This document shows positions 55,217-64,000 of a DNA stretch of 64,000 bases, piece after piece. The translations under genes were made by a program, and so were the position numbers. How positions within the stretch are numbered: position 1 is the stretch's first letter; every line of letters begins with the position of its first letter. The notes below the pieces were generated by a model. The model was not told where the DNA came from and did no database searches. It was given only the letters and a program-made list of their open reading frames with translations. The DNA lies in contig CM059625.1 in assembly GCA_030435675.1 (NCBI GenBank), positions 1,364,001 through 1,428,000 on the forward strand. Direction: 5' to 3'. This stretch comes from Steinernema hermaphroditum (taxonomy: Eukaryota > Nematoda > Chromadorea > Rhabditida > Steinernematidae).

Positions 55217-58200
55217 GTGATCAAGATCTTGTGTCCAGTTTGTCAGTTTCTTTGTTAAGGTTCATCTTTCGATGTTTCCCAAGGTACTATTGTTGTTGTG
55301 AAATATTGGCGTGCCAACGGACTGTCTGGACTCCTCTGCTTTTGTGTTCTGCTTCAAAAATACCCACAGCGAACAAATGCGCGGTGTATAGACAGCTGTT
55401 TTTCCCATGCGTTGTATGAAAGGCCACAGAAGAAAGAAAATGCTTTTCGTGTGAAAGCAACGCCAACACAACTTGACAAAGAACAAGGTAATTTGTTCTA
55501 CGCAATTCATGAATATGGTGCTAATTTCAGAACTATGAATCTCATCAGCTAGTGGGCTCAACAGCTCAACACCACGAACATATAATTAGGTTGTGACGCA
55601 CTTTGGTAGTATGCAAACACCTGGATAAACGAGGTTGCGTCACGAAGCAGATGATATCTTTAGTGGTAGCTATGCAAATGCAAAATAGTACTTGGAAATG
55701 CTGAACCGTGCAACCTGAATTTCTACCGTGGCTTTGGTAAATTGATCTGACGAAAAACAATAGTGGATGTTTCAGAAAACAAAAATTATGTTGACATCAC
55801 AAAACGTAAATTCTGAGTCACAGCAGGACAGCTTTTCTATAAGGATATTGAAAAGAAATGTTCCAAAACACTAGCCAAGAAACACTTAATTCACAAGCAG
55901 TAATCAAAACATTGGCTTCGTTTGGCTGAATTCATTGGCTTCTGAGATGTACTACCACCTGATGTCCATTCATTCAATAGCATTTCTTAGAACTGCCAAT
56001 AACCCATTTTAAAGACGGTGTTTCTGTTTGGTCTTGCACTTCCTATCCCACTGATAACAACTGATAACGTATCTTAAGACGTTGGGGAAGAAATCGATAA
56101 AGTGCACAGCGACACGTTGTGAACTGCACAGTCTATCGATAAGCGAACGTCTGGTTTTATAGACGACCTCAGCGAGTGGTCGTCGTTTGTTACGAGATCG
56201 GTACTAAAAAACAAAGGTCGTGCGTCTGGTGAGCGAAAAATCGGCGTCGGGCATAAATCGATGCGATGGGGGTGTGAGAACAAAGGCGGCGTGCTTTGCG
56301 TTTTTAGAAACAATGAAAGATGAATGATTCCAGAAATAGAGTTGTAAAAAATATATGTAGCGTGGGCTATATGTTATGTAAAAGTTCTTTTAACATAGTG
56401 CACACGGGACTCTGATACACAGATTGGTAATCTTTCCCTGCTTTCCAAAAAATTGGGGGACTACGGTACCGTTTTAGGCCAGTTAGTGAAGCCCATTCTC
56501 ACTGTATATAGAGGCACGCAGTGTGACTAACAGTTTCCGAGCCCAACCAGTTTCTGTAACCACTCCAATTACCGCGATTAAAATACGAACGTTCGAAATC
56601 CTTATGCGCTTAAAAAAGGCACACAATCTCTTTTCTGATCTGTTTTTTATCGCTGGCACTCACTATTGAAGGTCACATCGTCGCCAAGACGTGGCTCAGT
56701 GGCGTCGCGGTCCTATCACCCGTTGATGCCCTCTTGTTTGTCGGAGACAAGTTGTTTGCTCAGGAACGCCCGAACATGTTAAGTTTTTGTTTCCAAAAGT
56801 GCCTTCTCGGATGCCCGCTTGCTCCGGGGACCACGTTACACGAGAGACTGCGACCCTACAAATGTGACACAGACCCAAAACACATAGCCATAAACCTGTG
56901 AAAAATGAATGGATTTGGTTTTGCAGATAGATTTCGTGGTTCCGTTATCATCAAAGCTCAAAGCAATGTGTCTGCAGTCATTCACTGGGCACGACGGGTT
57001 GTTGTTTTTAAATGTGTTTTCGTCTGAACGGGCAGACGGCATGGCGCACTTGTGACGTATATTGTTCGGGGAGGAAGTAGCGTTCAGATCCGCAAAGCTA
57101 GAAAAATATTAATGGAAATAAGTTTATCAAATACTTTATGCGTGAAGAAAAGACAGAAATCCAACGCAAAAATAAACTGAATTATTTACAACGTTGTTTA
57201 ACAATACGAGGAGACGAGAAACACGAACACTGCTCAAATGAAAGACGGATGTCTGTTCTAACTGAAAAGGAAGCACACAGACTCTTGATATGGTGATAAT
57301 GATTAACCACTATTATAATATTTCAGCTCATGAACTTACAAAATACGAAAGTTCAGCAATTACGGTTCAACAATTGTTTACTTGCGACACCTTTGACAAC
57401 CTTTTCCAGATTCCCATCTGCTGCATTTCTGCTGTGTTAGGTAGTCGTCTCACAGGACGCTGATGTATCATTTCCACTATTAGCGTCCAAATGACATATG
57501 TCGACGTATGGGCGAGGGCTGCGACGAAAGTGCGCGGGTGACAAAATAAACAAACACATCGTCGCCAAATGGAGGACGACTATCGGCGATGGCACTAAAC
57601 GAGGGTAGCATATAGTAATGTATTTTGCATTGGTTCTTGGGCTATGTTATCTCAATAACACAAGGAGCAGTGTTGGCCTCGTACTGGCAGAGCATAGCGA
57701 CTCTATAAGCAGCCGTATATATATTTGGGTACTGATGCTGGATGAAACTGAGAAATGCCCATTGTTTCAACTTTGGTCTGTCACATATATGTCACAGAGT
57801 TTCACTTGAGTATGGTTTCATTCGAATGGAAAGCCCACGAGTGTTCGGTAGTTACGACAGGAATTTATGTTAAGAACAGCATGAACTCTAGTTCCTCATC
57901 ATCAACTGATGTTGTGTGCAGATAGAACTGTTAGCCTCGCTGGGCCACAAAGTGCAGCAATTTTGTGGACAAGCACACTGCATAATGTTATCATGCGCTT
58001 GTGTTGTGACGAGACACTTAAGTCATTAATCCGCTGTGAAGTCATGATCCAAGGATTATGCATATCTCGTGGGATTTCGTCTGAACTTAAGCATGTATCA
58101 TTCACTAATACTTTTCGAACAAGGTAGTTGGTTTATGAAGCCTTTTTGTTTGTGAAGGTGAGGGAAACAATACATCAATTCAAGTGTGTAATGGCTAATA

Positions 58201-58688
58201 CTAAACAGTCTGTATCCTCACATAGAGACGTCCATCCCTTATAATGTTCCCTTTTGTTGTACACTCAAAATCTTGCGGTTTCAGAAATCTTCTCTGGCTA
58301 ATATACGTAGTTCAACAAAATTTCTTATTTTGGACCGCTACGTCTAAATTTCTAAATGCATTCTAAATGCTGCATATTAAAAATGCTTTTACAGGGTGCA
58401 ATCTATAGGTCTATGAACTTTTAAGAGCAGAAAGAAACATAACTTTTTCCACGGGAATGAGTAACATCTATGTGTAATGGTAACAAACACGGGTATGTGA
58501 AATTTAAAAACGCTGTGGTAATCGTGTTCGTTTTATTGCACCGTAAATTGAGCAATTTCAAATGGCTAGCGGCGGGCTTTTAGCGGAAAATCTAGATTGG
58601 GGAGCCCTTAATTTTTCCTGTTGCAAACATTTAGCGTTTCATGTAACAATTTGCGTATTAGAATGTGCACTGGCTGAATCCGGACGCG
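55217..58688. other. Intergenic, only weak exon candidates
   Basis: AT-rich. A plus-strand frame at 55298-55552 contains a possible 43-nt GT-AG intron (donor near 55486, acceptor TAATTTCAG near 55527), but the joined frame stops after two codons. A second weak candidate lies at 56760-57097 and is listed separately. Otherwise no gene is seen. Confidence 0.4.
56760..57097 (-). CDS. Weak two-exon candidate, possibly chance
   Basis: Minus-strand exon 57097-56896 (acceptor ATTTTTCTAG, 67 codons, four Cys and one N-glycosylation motif NAT) joins in phase across a 40-nt intron (GTTTAT...TTTGTAG) to 56855-56760, ending in TGA. The product would be about 99 aa from this part, with no recognised family. 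A nine-codon upstream exon at about 57400 fits the phase but is unconvincing. Similar open stretches exist on the opposite strand nearby, so chance is likely. Confidence 0.2.
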
Positions 58689-58880
58689 CGGCGTGACGAA
58701 CATTGCAGATGTGGCAGAAGCTGCAAAGAAAAAGAAATTGAAACACACATGGAAACTCGCGAATGATGATGAAGAGAAATGGTGAAAGCGCCTGACGAAG
58801 TGGAGGTCAATCGTTCGGAGACTGCTGAGACAGTCCAGAACAAGATCGCGAGCTGAGATCGCCCCCTGCGGTGGTTGGAC
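58689..58880 (+). pseudogene. Decayed non-LTR retrotransposon (RT C-terminus) fragment
   Basis: One plus-strand frame reads GVTNIADVAEAAKKKKLKHT, then WKLANDDEEKW, a stop, KRLTKWRSIVRRLL and an Arg-rich end. This follows the conserved tail of reverse transcriptases of RTE/CR1-like elements (pattern GVTDI..A..KLRWAGH.AR.DD.RW..LTEWRP...GRP.TRW) with key residues worn away and an in-frame stop. The rest of the element was not found nearby. It is a relic only. Confidence 0.5.
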
Positions 58881-60615
58881 ATAATGAGATTCACATTACA
58901 GCCCTGTACCGACGCTAAAGGTGACCACTTCGAATGATATTCGGGCCATTTGTAGGTAGTTTGGCGTGCTGAATAACGTAGTGTAGTTCGTTGATCGTAC
59001 GGTTTTCAGCTATTAAATTCCATTGGAGGGTCGTAATTCAAAATACTCTTAAAAGTCGAAACTAGAAGAGTGAGACGATACTTTAACTGGCGACGTTATC
59101 GCCACTTTTATTTTTCCAAAATGCTCTTAAATTTCTATTCAACGAAAGATGCTGATCGTGAAGGCCATGTTGTCACGCAGCTTATCTATGCTTGTGGCAA
59201 GTTCTGGGTTATTATGCTGGAACACAGAGAAGGTGTGGAAGTAATCTTTTCTCATCCAAGTACTCCGAGCAACCCATTTGTGCTTTTTGAGTACTTCCGG
59301 TGCCCATAATTCTTATATTTCCGGTCGTGGATAAATCAAATTGCACATCTCTGCCGGGAGCACTGCTTTTTCAGTACTTGCGACATCGACACATGACTTT
59401 TGACGACAACGATTAGACAACGTACCAGTCCGTTTCACTGGTTCGATCGAGTAGATCAACGTGCAGGAGTCTTGCCACAGGTATTGTATAAGTTACTTTT
59501 CACGAAAACGCACTAACCAGATCACTAAAGCGATGTAACTACATAAATGTAGTTGACTGACTGGTGAAAGACACAGTGACTCTGAGTTGTTGCAGCTATT
59601 GTGTATCTGGTTGTACTGTACGGATTTGTGTGTAGTTGACATACTATATAAGTGCTGAGAGTACTGTTAAATGTATAGGATCCGTGATCGTTATGATATT
59701 TGACGATTGCGCTAAATCCAACTTATTAGCTGAGATCCACTAAGCCGATTTAGTTCACGGCTTTACTTCCCTTATAAATATCATTATGTGAGTCAGTAAG
59801 TAGATACAATTCAATGATTGCGCAAACAGATAAAACACGTATCTTACCCAATGCTTTGCTTATATCATTCCTCTCGTTTTGTAAACAGACTAATCCTAAG
59901 AACTACCACATAGTTATAGCGACCAGGAACTTCTTCAGTTCAAACCTTAATATCTTTTGAAAACCACTTTTAGCACAGAGTAACACGAAAGTTCTGTAAC
60001 GCTGACTTCAATTGTTCATTTTTTGTCGTTTTGTGAATCGGTTTTCTCATTGTTATATTCAAATTGATCAGCTATTTCTGCCCACTGTTAAACTGTCAAG
60101 TTTTCCGTAACTTTAGAACCGAAGCTGCTTTTGTGCCAACATCAACATGTTCCAATGTCCGAGACTTGAAGCCATGACGCCGAAGAGAAGCAGAGTTAGA
60201 ATGACATACATACTTCATTGGTGATTATATCTGTGGTTAGGTTGTGTAAGATATTAAAAAACTTAAGATATTGCAAATAAAATTCAAATTCAAATAGAAA
60301 CCGGTCTTGAAAACTACTGCACAGCTGGTGTTGTGCCAACATCGCTGAAAATAGGCTGATATATGCAAGAACTCTGATTTGTGCTACTGTGTAAGACAGT
60401 CATGATATGTATGGTCGAAGCAATTTATGAACAGAAGGGGTGCTACCTGTAATGAAGACAAGGAACTTAGTTTGGTACAGACCGCGGTACTGTAAGAATC
60501 TGGCATCCTTCCATGTTCTGTTTCAGTTATTCAGCCCCTGATGATAAAGTTCCACGTGTGCTCATAAAGAAGCTCCTTCAACCTTGATCAGCCATTCGAC
60601 ACTTTAAAATTTGTT
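58881..60615. other. Intergenic upstream of FAR-like gene
   Basis: AT-rich, with no supported gene. A plus-strand frame at 59070-59309 has no homology or splice support. Two partial copies of a GTGCCAACATC-containing segment occur near 60135 and 60337, suggesting a small dispersed repeat. Confidence 0.45.
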
Positions 60616-60620
60616 TTGTC

Positions 60621-60630
60621 TTTGCTCCAG
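60621..60630 (+). promoter_or_regulatory. Likely trans-splice acceptor of FAR-like gene
   Basis: TTTGTCTTTGCTCCAG ends at 60630, 78 nt before the ATG chosen for the secreted protein. It is strongly pyrimidine-rich, consistent with spliced-leader addition in a nematode. If instead an upstream coding exon joins here in phase 0, the frame is open and would extend the N-terminus. Confidence 0.5.
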
Positions 60631-60708
60631 TGTAATGGCCCCACCATCAGCAAAAATGCGCCCTGTTCCGACGCGTCTATTCGCCGGCGTCGGCGACAGT
60701 CACCAGAC

Positions 60709-62359
60709 ATGCCGCCTCACAAGTTGGTGTTCCTCTCTACTCTGCTGCTCTTTGGACTCGTGTCACCATATTCCATCCCCCACCTCATGACGTTCAACGA
60801 CGAGATCGAAAACCCTAACTGGGTTTGGGAGTCGGAAGATAATTTCGGAAAATTTCTCAAAGCTTTCGAGTATGTCCTAGCGGTTGTAGGCAGAGACATC
60901 ATTCCTTATCCGGTTACTCAGTTCTTTCAAGAGGTATCTGAACTTGCGCGCTATGTTTACAGCGATTTGCAGTTGAGTATAAGCGACTATGAAGCAGTGA
61001 AGCTGATTATCAAGTTGCATGACGACGTTCTAGCCTCCCGCCAGAACGACGACCACCTTTACGAAAAATTTGAAGAGGACATGAAACCACACTCACGCTT
61101 TATGGATAACCTCATCAAGATGTACATCAAGTTGTCGAACTCCTGGTTTAGGTTTAGTGAGGACACGAAGGTTCATCTGCGTGCGGTACGTTTTTTATGT
61201 TCTACGGCCAACAGGAATGTGTACTACTTGAAGTTAGGTGTTGTCTTATAATGACTTGTCCTTGTTTTCAAACAAAATGGATGCCAGTAATAATTACTTC
61301 TTTTGATGAATTGCAAGTCTAGGAGCAGCAACTTTCAGTAGATAATTCTTGTAACGTGTCACCACAACACACACCGTAAAATGTGCATCGAGATGAAGGA
61401 ATGTTTGCCTGTTAAAAAACGATCGATCAAAGGCTGCAAGCCAGCTGCTGCCACTGGTTTAACACGCATGCTATTCCGATCTGATCAGAAAAATCAGTAT
61501 TTTTATTCAAAACCCTTTCTAATACAAAAATAGCAAACAACATGTTATAAATCGATCGGAATATCGTTCTTATATGCTTTCAGATAGCTGACCACATCGA
61601 ATTCATGAGAGGTAGGGAAAGTGATGAAGCCGTCGCGGACTACATAGTTGAAACGTATGCAGCCTGGCCATCAAAGGTGCAGATGGAATTGGATATGTTG
61701 TTTCACAAACTGTCTCGGTACATGAGAGGTAAGCGCTACCAAACTACATAGATATTGTGCTGCAAATGTATCTTGAAATTGTACAGACAGTCACGAAAAC
61801 GTTCACAAAATGTTTACAATACAAACCGACATTTCGGCGCTTGTCTGCTAATGCAGCAAACAACGGTCTGCATTTTTTAAATGTAAAATTGGTTGCTTTC
61901 TTAGTTTCCAGTTACTAATCTGTTACTGTTTCAAGCGTTTGTGTAGTAAAGATGTGTGTATCCCTAGAGGTCGATCTTTTTTATAGCATATAGTTGTTTG
62001 GAAATCGTAAGTTCAGCCATATCCCTATCGGAAGTTCAGCGGTGTCCCTAGGGGTCAATCTTTTTTATAAGATATACAAATTACAACGAAGGGCTGCATT
62101 TCTCTGTGAATCAACAAAAACCGTAAATTTCAAATATGACTGACAGGTTTAACTATCTATGGACATTTATCACTACTGATGTTCATGCTGCCAACCTGCC
62201 ATATTCTCAGGTTCATTCCAACATTAATATTTTGCAGAGCTTTACGAAACGCCGAAGAAGACGAAGCTTCCGTTCAAGGTGTCTCTTCTTTACCATTTAC
62301 TTCCTCAAGTCGTGGACAAGATCTCCCACTACATCACACTTTTTGAGTTTATGGAATGA
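60709..62359 (+). CDS. Secreted alpha-helical protein, possible FAR family
   Basis: Exons 60709-61185, 61584-61728 and 62238-62359 (TGA); phases agree and give 247 aa. Signal peptide at residues 1 to about 21 (HKLVFLSTLLLFGLVSPYS). The rest is rich in amphipathic helix: PYPVTQFFQEVSELARYVYS, DYEAVKLIIKLHDDVL, MDNLIKMYIKLSNSWFRFSE, VQMELDMLFHKLSRYM, and a last exon rich in Lys and Tyr. The layout (cleaved leader, an IPxPVxxFF entry, a helix with D.EA.KLI.K.HDD followed by a YEKF segment) resembles nematode FAR fatty-acid and retinol-binding proteins, which are secreted and bind lipids. Overall it is somewhat longer than typical FARs (about 180-200 aa). Identity is by pattern, not by strong motif; a different secreted nematode family is possible. 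An out-of-frame ATG at 60635 overlaps the start. Confidence 0.75.
61961..62068 (+). repeat. Direct repeat inside intron 2 of FAR-like gene
   Basis: A 25-nt sequence, TCCCTAG(A/G)GGTC(G/A)ATC followed by a six-T run and ATA, occurs at 61961-61985 and again at 62044-62068 with two differences. An intervening GTTCAG-containing segment is also partly repeated. Probably a local duplication. Confidence 0.75.
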
Positions 62360-62524
62360 GTTGCGCCTTGCGTTTGTTGTCCGTCTTCCTGTTGTTTCCC
62401 TTTATAACTCACCACGACATTTATTTGACAAACAACGACACGACGTCTATGAAACCGGGACAACACAAGAAAAATAGTGGAATTGATAGGCGTCAAATAA
62501 ATGTGAAGGGAAAAGAGGAGCACA

Positions 62525-63706
62525 TTAATTCAAACAATCAGAGAGGATCATCGAGATAACGACACGGTTGTTTCGAACGAAATCTGGAGGAAGACGGCTT
62601 TCGAGATGTCGCAGCTGTTCACGGGTGAGCTGACTGGGACGTCGGGGCATCAGGCGAGGTTGAAGATTTTGAAAGTAGTGAAATGCATTGGGGACGTTGG
62701 CCGCTCGTTGTGCGTACATGCGGCGGAGGATATACTAGAACACGCAGATCACTCTCAAGGACCCAGATGAGACGCTCCAAAGACGACGATCTCTCTACGG
62801 ACGACACCTAAAACGGTGGGCTCGTCGTGATAGATGTCCTTTTCGAAAATTGAGTGCAAAGCCATGAACTCTTATGAACATGTTTAAGCGTTTAATACAA
62901 TCCTACTTCATTCGAAATGTTACAGTATACTTGTGTCTTTTGCTGTTTAGGGACCTTATCTGTGCAGCTATAGCTTAAAAAACCTGTGCTTCACTGATCA
63001 CAACTTACCGAAGGTCGTATTGCTCCTTGCTGATTCGTATATCGATTACGAGCTTGCTGAGATATTGGATTGGGTCCGGGGCGTGAGTTGTTTGGCTGCT
63101 CTGCTGGTAGGTCGTTTTGAAGTGTCTGAAACTGATATTAGATGCCTGTTTTCAATAAGTACTCTTACTAGCAAAGGTGGTAGCGGTGCCTGCTCATCTG
63201 GCGTTAAAGGCGCCGGAGATCGATCGGCAATCGGTGATTGATTTGAACGAGGCTTAATTATTTGTTTATCTTAAACATCTAGACAATTTTGAGGTACGCC
63301 ACTGTGAAGCACCATGATATCGCAAATAAAACTGTTTAAACGTCCAAAGGAACTTCGATGCGGCCGGCTTTCCATATGGACATGACCCCGAATTTTTTTT
63401 GAAGACATTGACGGAACTGTGTTACGGAATGTGCTCCCCTTAACTAACCGAGCTTCTGTTTGTAATCGGTCGTCGAGGTAGTGTAGCTGCGTAATAATCG
63501 ACGAGTCGATTGTTGTATTCGCGAACTGTCATATTGTTGTAATCCTCCTGAAATATCCTTTATGAACTAGCACATAAGAAGGTTTTTTAACAATGATTTC
63601 TGCCCTTAAACGCAGCAGCATGCATGAACGCGTTCATCCAAGTTAAATTTACAAAAATGCTTACCCCTTCGTTGAGTGGAAACGGTGGACCACGGCGCGG
63701 CTCCAT
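62525..63706 (-). CDS. Pro/Asn/Gln-rich protein of unknown function
   Basis: Minus-strand exons, 5' to 3': 63706-63665 (starts MEPRRGPPFPLNEG), 63547-63449 (MTVREYNNRLVDYYAATLPR), 63252-63169 (RSPAPLTPDEQAPLPPLL), 63125-63009 (AEQPNNSRPGPNPISQQARN), 62838-62788 (DIYHDEPTVLGVV) and 62734-62525 (LTREQLRHLESRLPPDF, ends TAA). Phases all agree at 0, giving about 200 aa. Donors at 63665, 63169 and 63009 are GTAAG-type and acceptors at 63547 and 63125 are TTTCAG. The acceptor of exon 3 (ATTAAG) and the borders of exon 5 are weak, so the 3' half may differ. No signal peptide or membrane segment; residues 48-114 look disordered. No family recognised. The gene converges on the FAR-like gene, stop codons about 165 bp apart. 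Several small exons make it invisible to a simple open-frame scan. Confidence 0.55.
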
Positions 63707-63716
63707 TTAACTTGCA

Positions 63717-63727
63717 CCTGCAACATT
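63717..63727 (-). promoter_or_regulatory. Likely trans-splice acceptor of Pro-rich gene
   Basis: On the minus strand AATGTTGCAG ends at 63718, only 11 nt upstream of the ATG at 63706. Such a close acceptor before a start codon is typical of spliced-leader addition in nematodes. Confidence 0.5.
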
Positions 63728-64000
63728 GTACTAAGGTAACTTTATAAAATAGACTTCGAAATTCGAAAATATACTCACAACAAACCGCGTCTGAGTTTAA
63801 CAAAGACGTTGTGCCCACTAAGCCTAGAGTGAATAGATGAAGTGAATAATATCCCCACTAGATGAAGTGCCTAGGATAAACGTGAAATTCCAAGTAACCA
63901 TGACTCAAATATCTGAATCCAGACAGCTTAAGGAAGACAAGCATTTTTAAGCCCGTCACGTCCGGAGTATTGACGTCTTTGGAATAATCCATTAGGAGAA
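63728..64000. other. 5' flank of Pro-rich gene, window end
   Basis: No feature is supported in the last 270 bases beyond being the presumed promoter side of the minus-strand Pro-rich gene. Confidence 0.4.

Noticed and set aside
55298..55560. Plus-strand two-exon gene next to the tRNA
   Set aside because: A 43-nt GT-AG intron is visible, but the spliced frame stops after two codons and no function is suggested.

Overview
The window looks like chromosomal DNA of a free-living or parasitic nematode, probably a rhabditid (clade V) species. The evidence is that proteins nearly collinear with C. elegans SNT-1 (synaptotagmin) and EGL-27 (RERE/atrophin/MTA-like co-regulator) can be assembled from GT-AG exons. 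Several introns are only 40-50 nt, T-rich acceptors that could accept a spliced leader precede start codons, and there is a two-pore (TWK) potassium channel and a probable FAR-like secreted protein. I cannot name the species. All exon models below were read by eye; the main check was that reading phase stays consistent across every junction.

Layout. (1) 0.49-6.1 kb, plus strand: a complete synaptotagmin gene (snt-1 type) with a mutually exclusive exon pair inside C2B. (2) 6.1-7.9 kb: non-coding, with a small foldback repeat. (3) 7.86-10.2 kb, minus strand: a K2P/TWK potassium channel. Its core exons are clear and both ends are tentative; one intron carries a GC-rich insert with a short tandem tail. 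(4) 10.2-14.3 kb: non-coding, including a 395-bp palindromic MITE-like element with a TTA target-site duplication. (5) 14.26-14.79 kb, minus strand: phase-consistent exons that may be the 3' end of an unrecognised gene. (6) 16.2-22.1 kb, minus strand: a complete nine-exon egl-27 orthologue (BAH-ELM2-SANT-GATA finger, atrophin-like motif, Ala/Gln-rich tail).

(7) 22.3-60.6 kb: a very long stretch in which I can support no convincing protein-coding gene. The left part (about 22.3-37 kb) is GC-rich with many chance open frames. The right part is more AT-rich and holds one tRNA-Lys(CTT), a decayed non-LTR retrotransposon fragment and weak exon candidates. (8) 60.6-62.4 kb, plus strand: a three-exon secreted alpha-helical protein, possibly of the FAR family. 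(9) 62.5-63.7 kb, minus strand: an unrecognised proline/asparagine/glutamine-rich protein in about six tiny exons, convergent with the FAR-like gene.

Two of the recognised genes act in neurons or muscle (synaptotagmin as vesicle Ca2+ sensor, TWK as leak K+ channel) and egl-27 is a chromatin regulator. The sequence shows no operon or pathway linking them. The most interesting items are the alternative C2B exons, the long apparent gene desert next to egl-27, and the small-exon genes that a plain open-frame scan misses.
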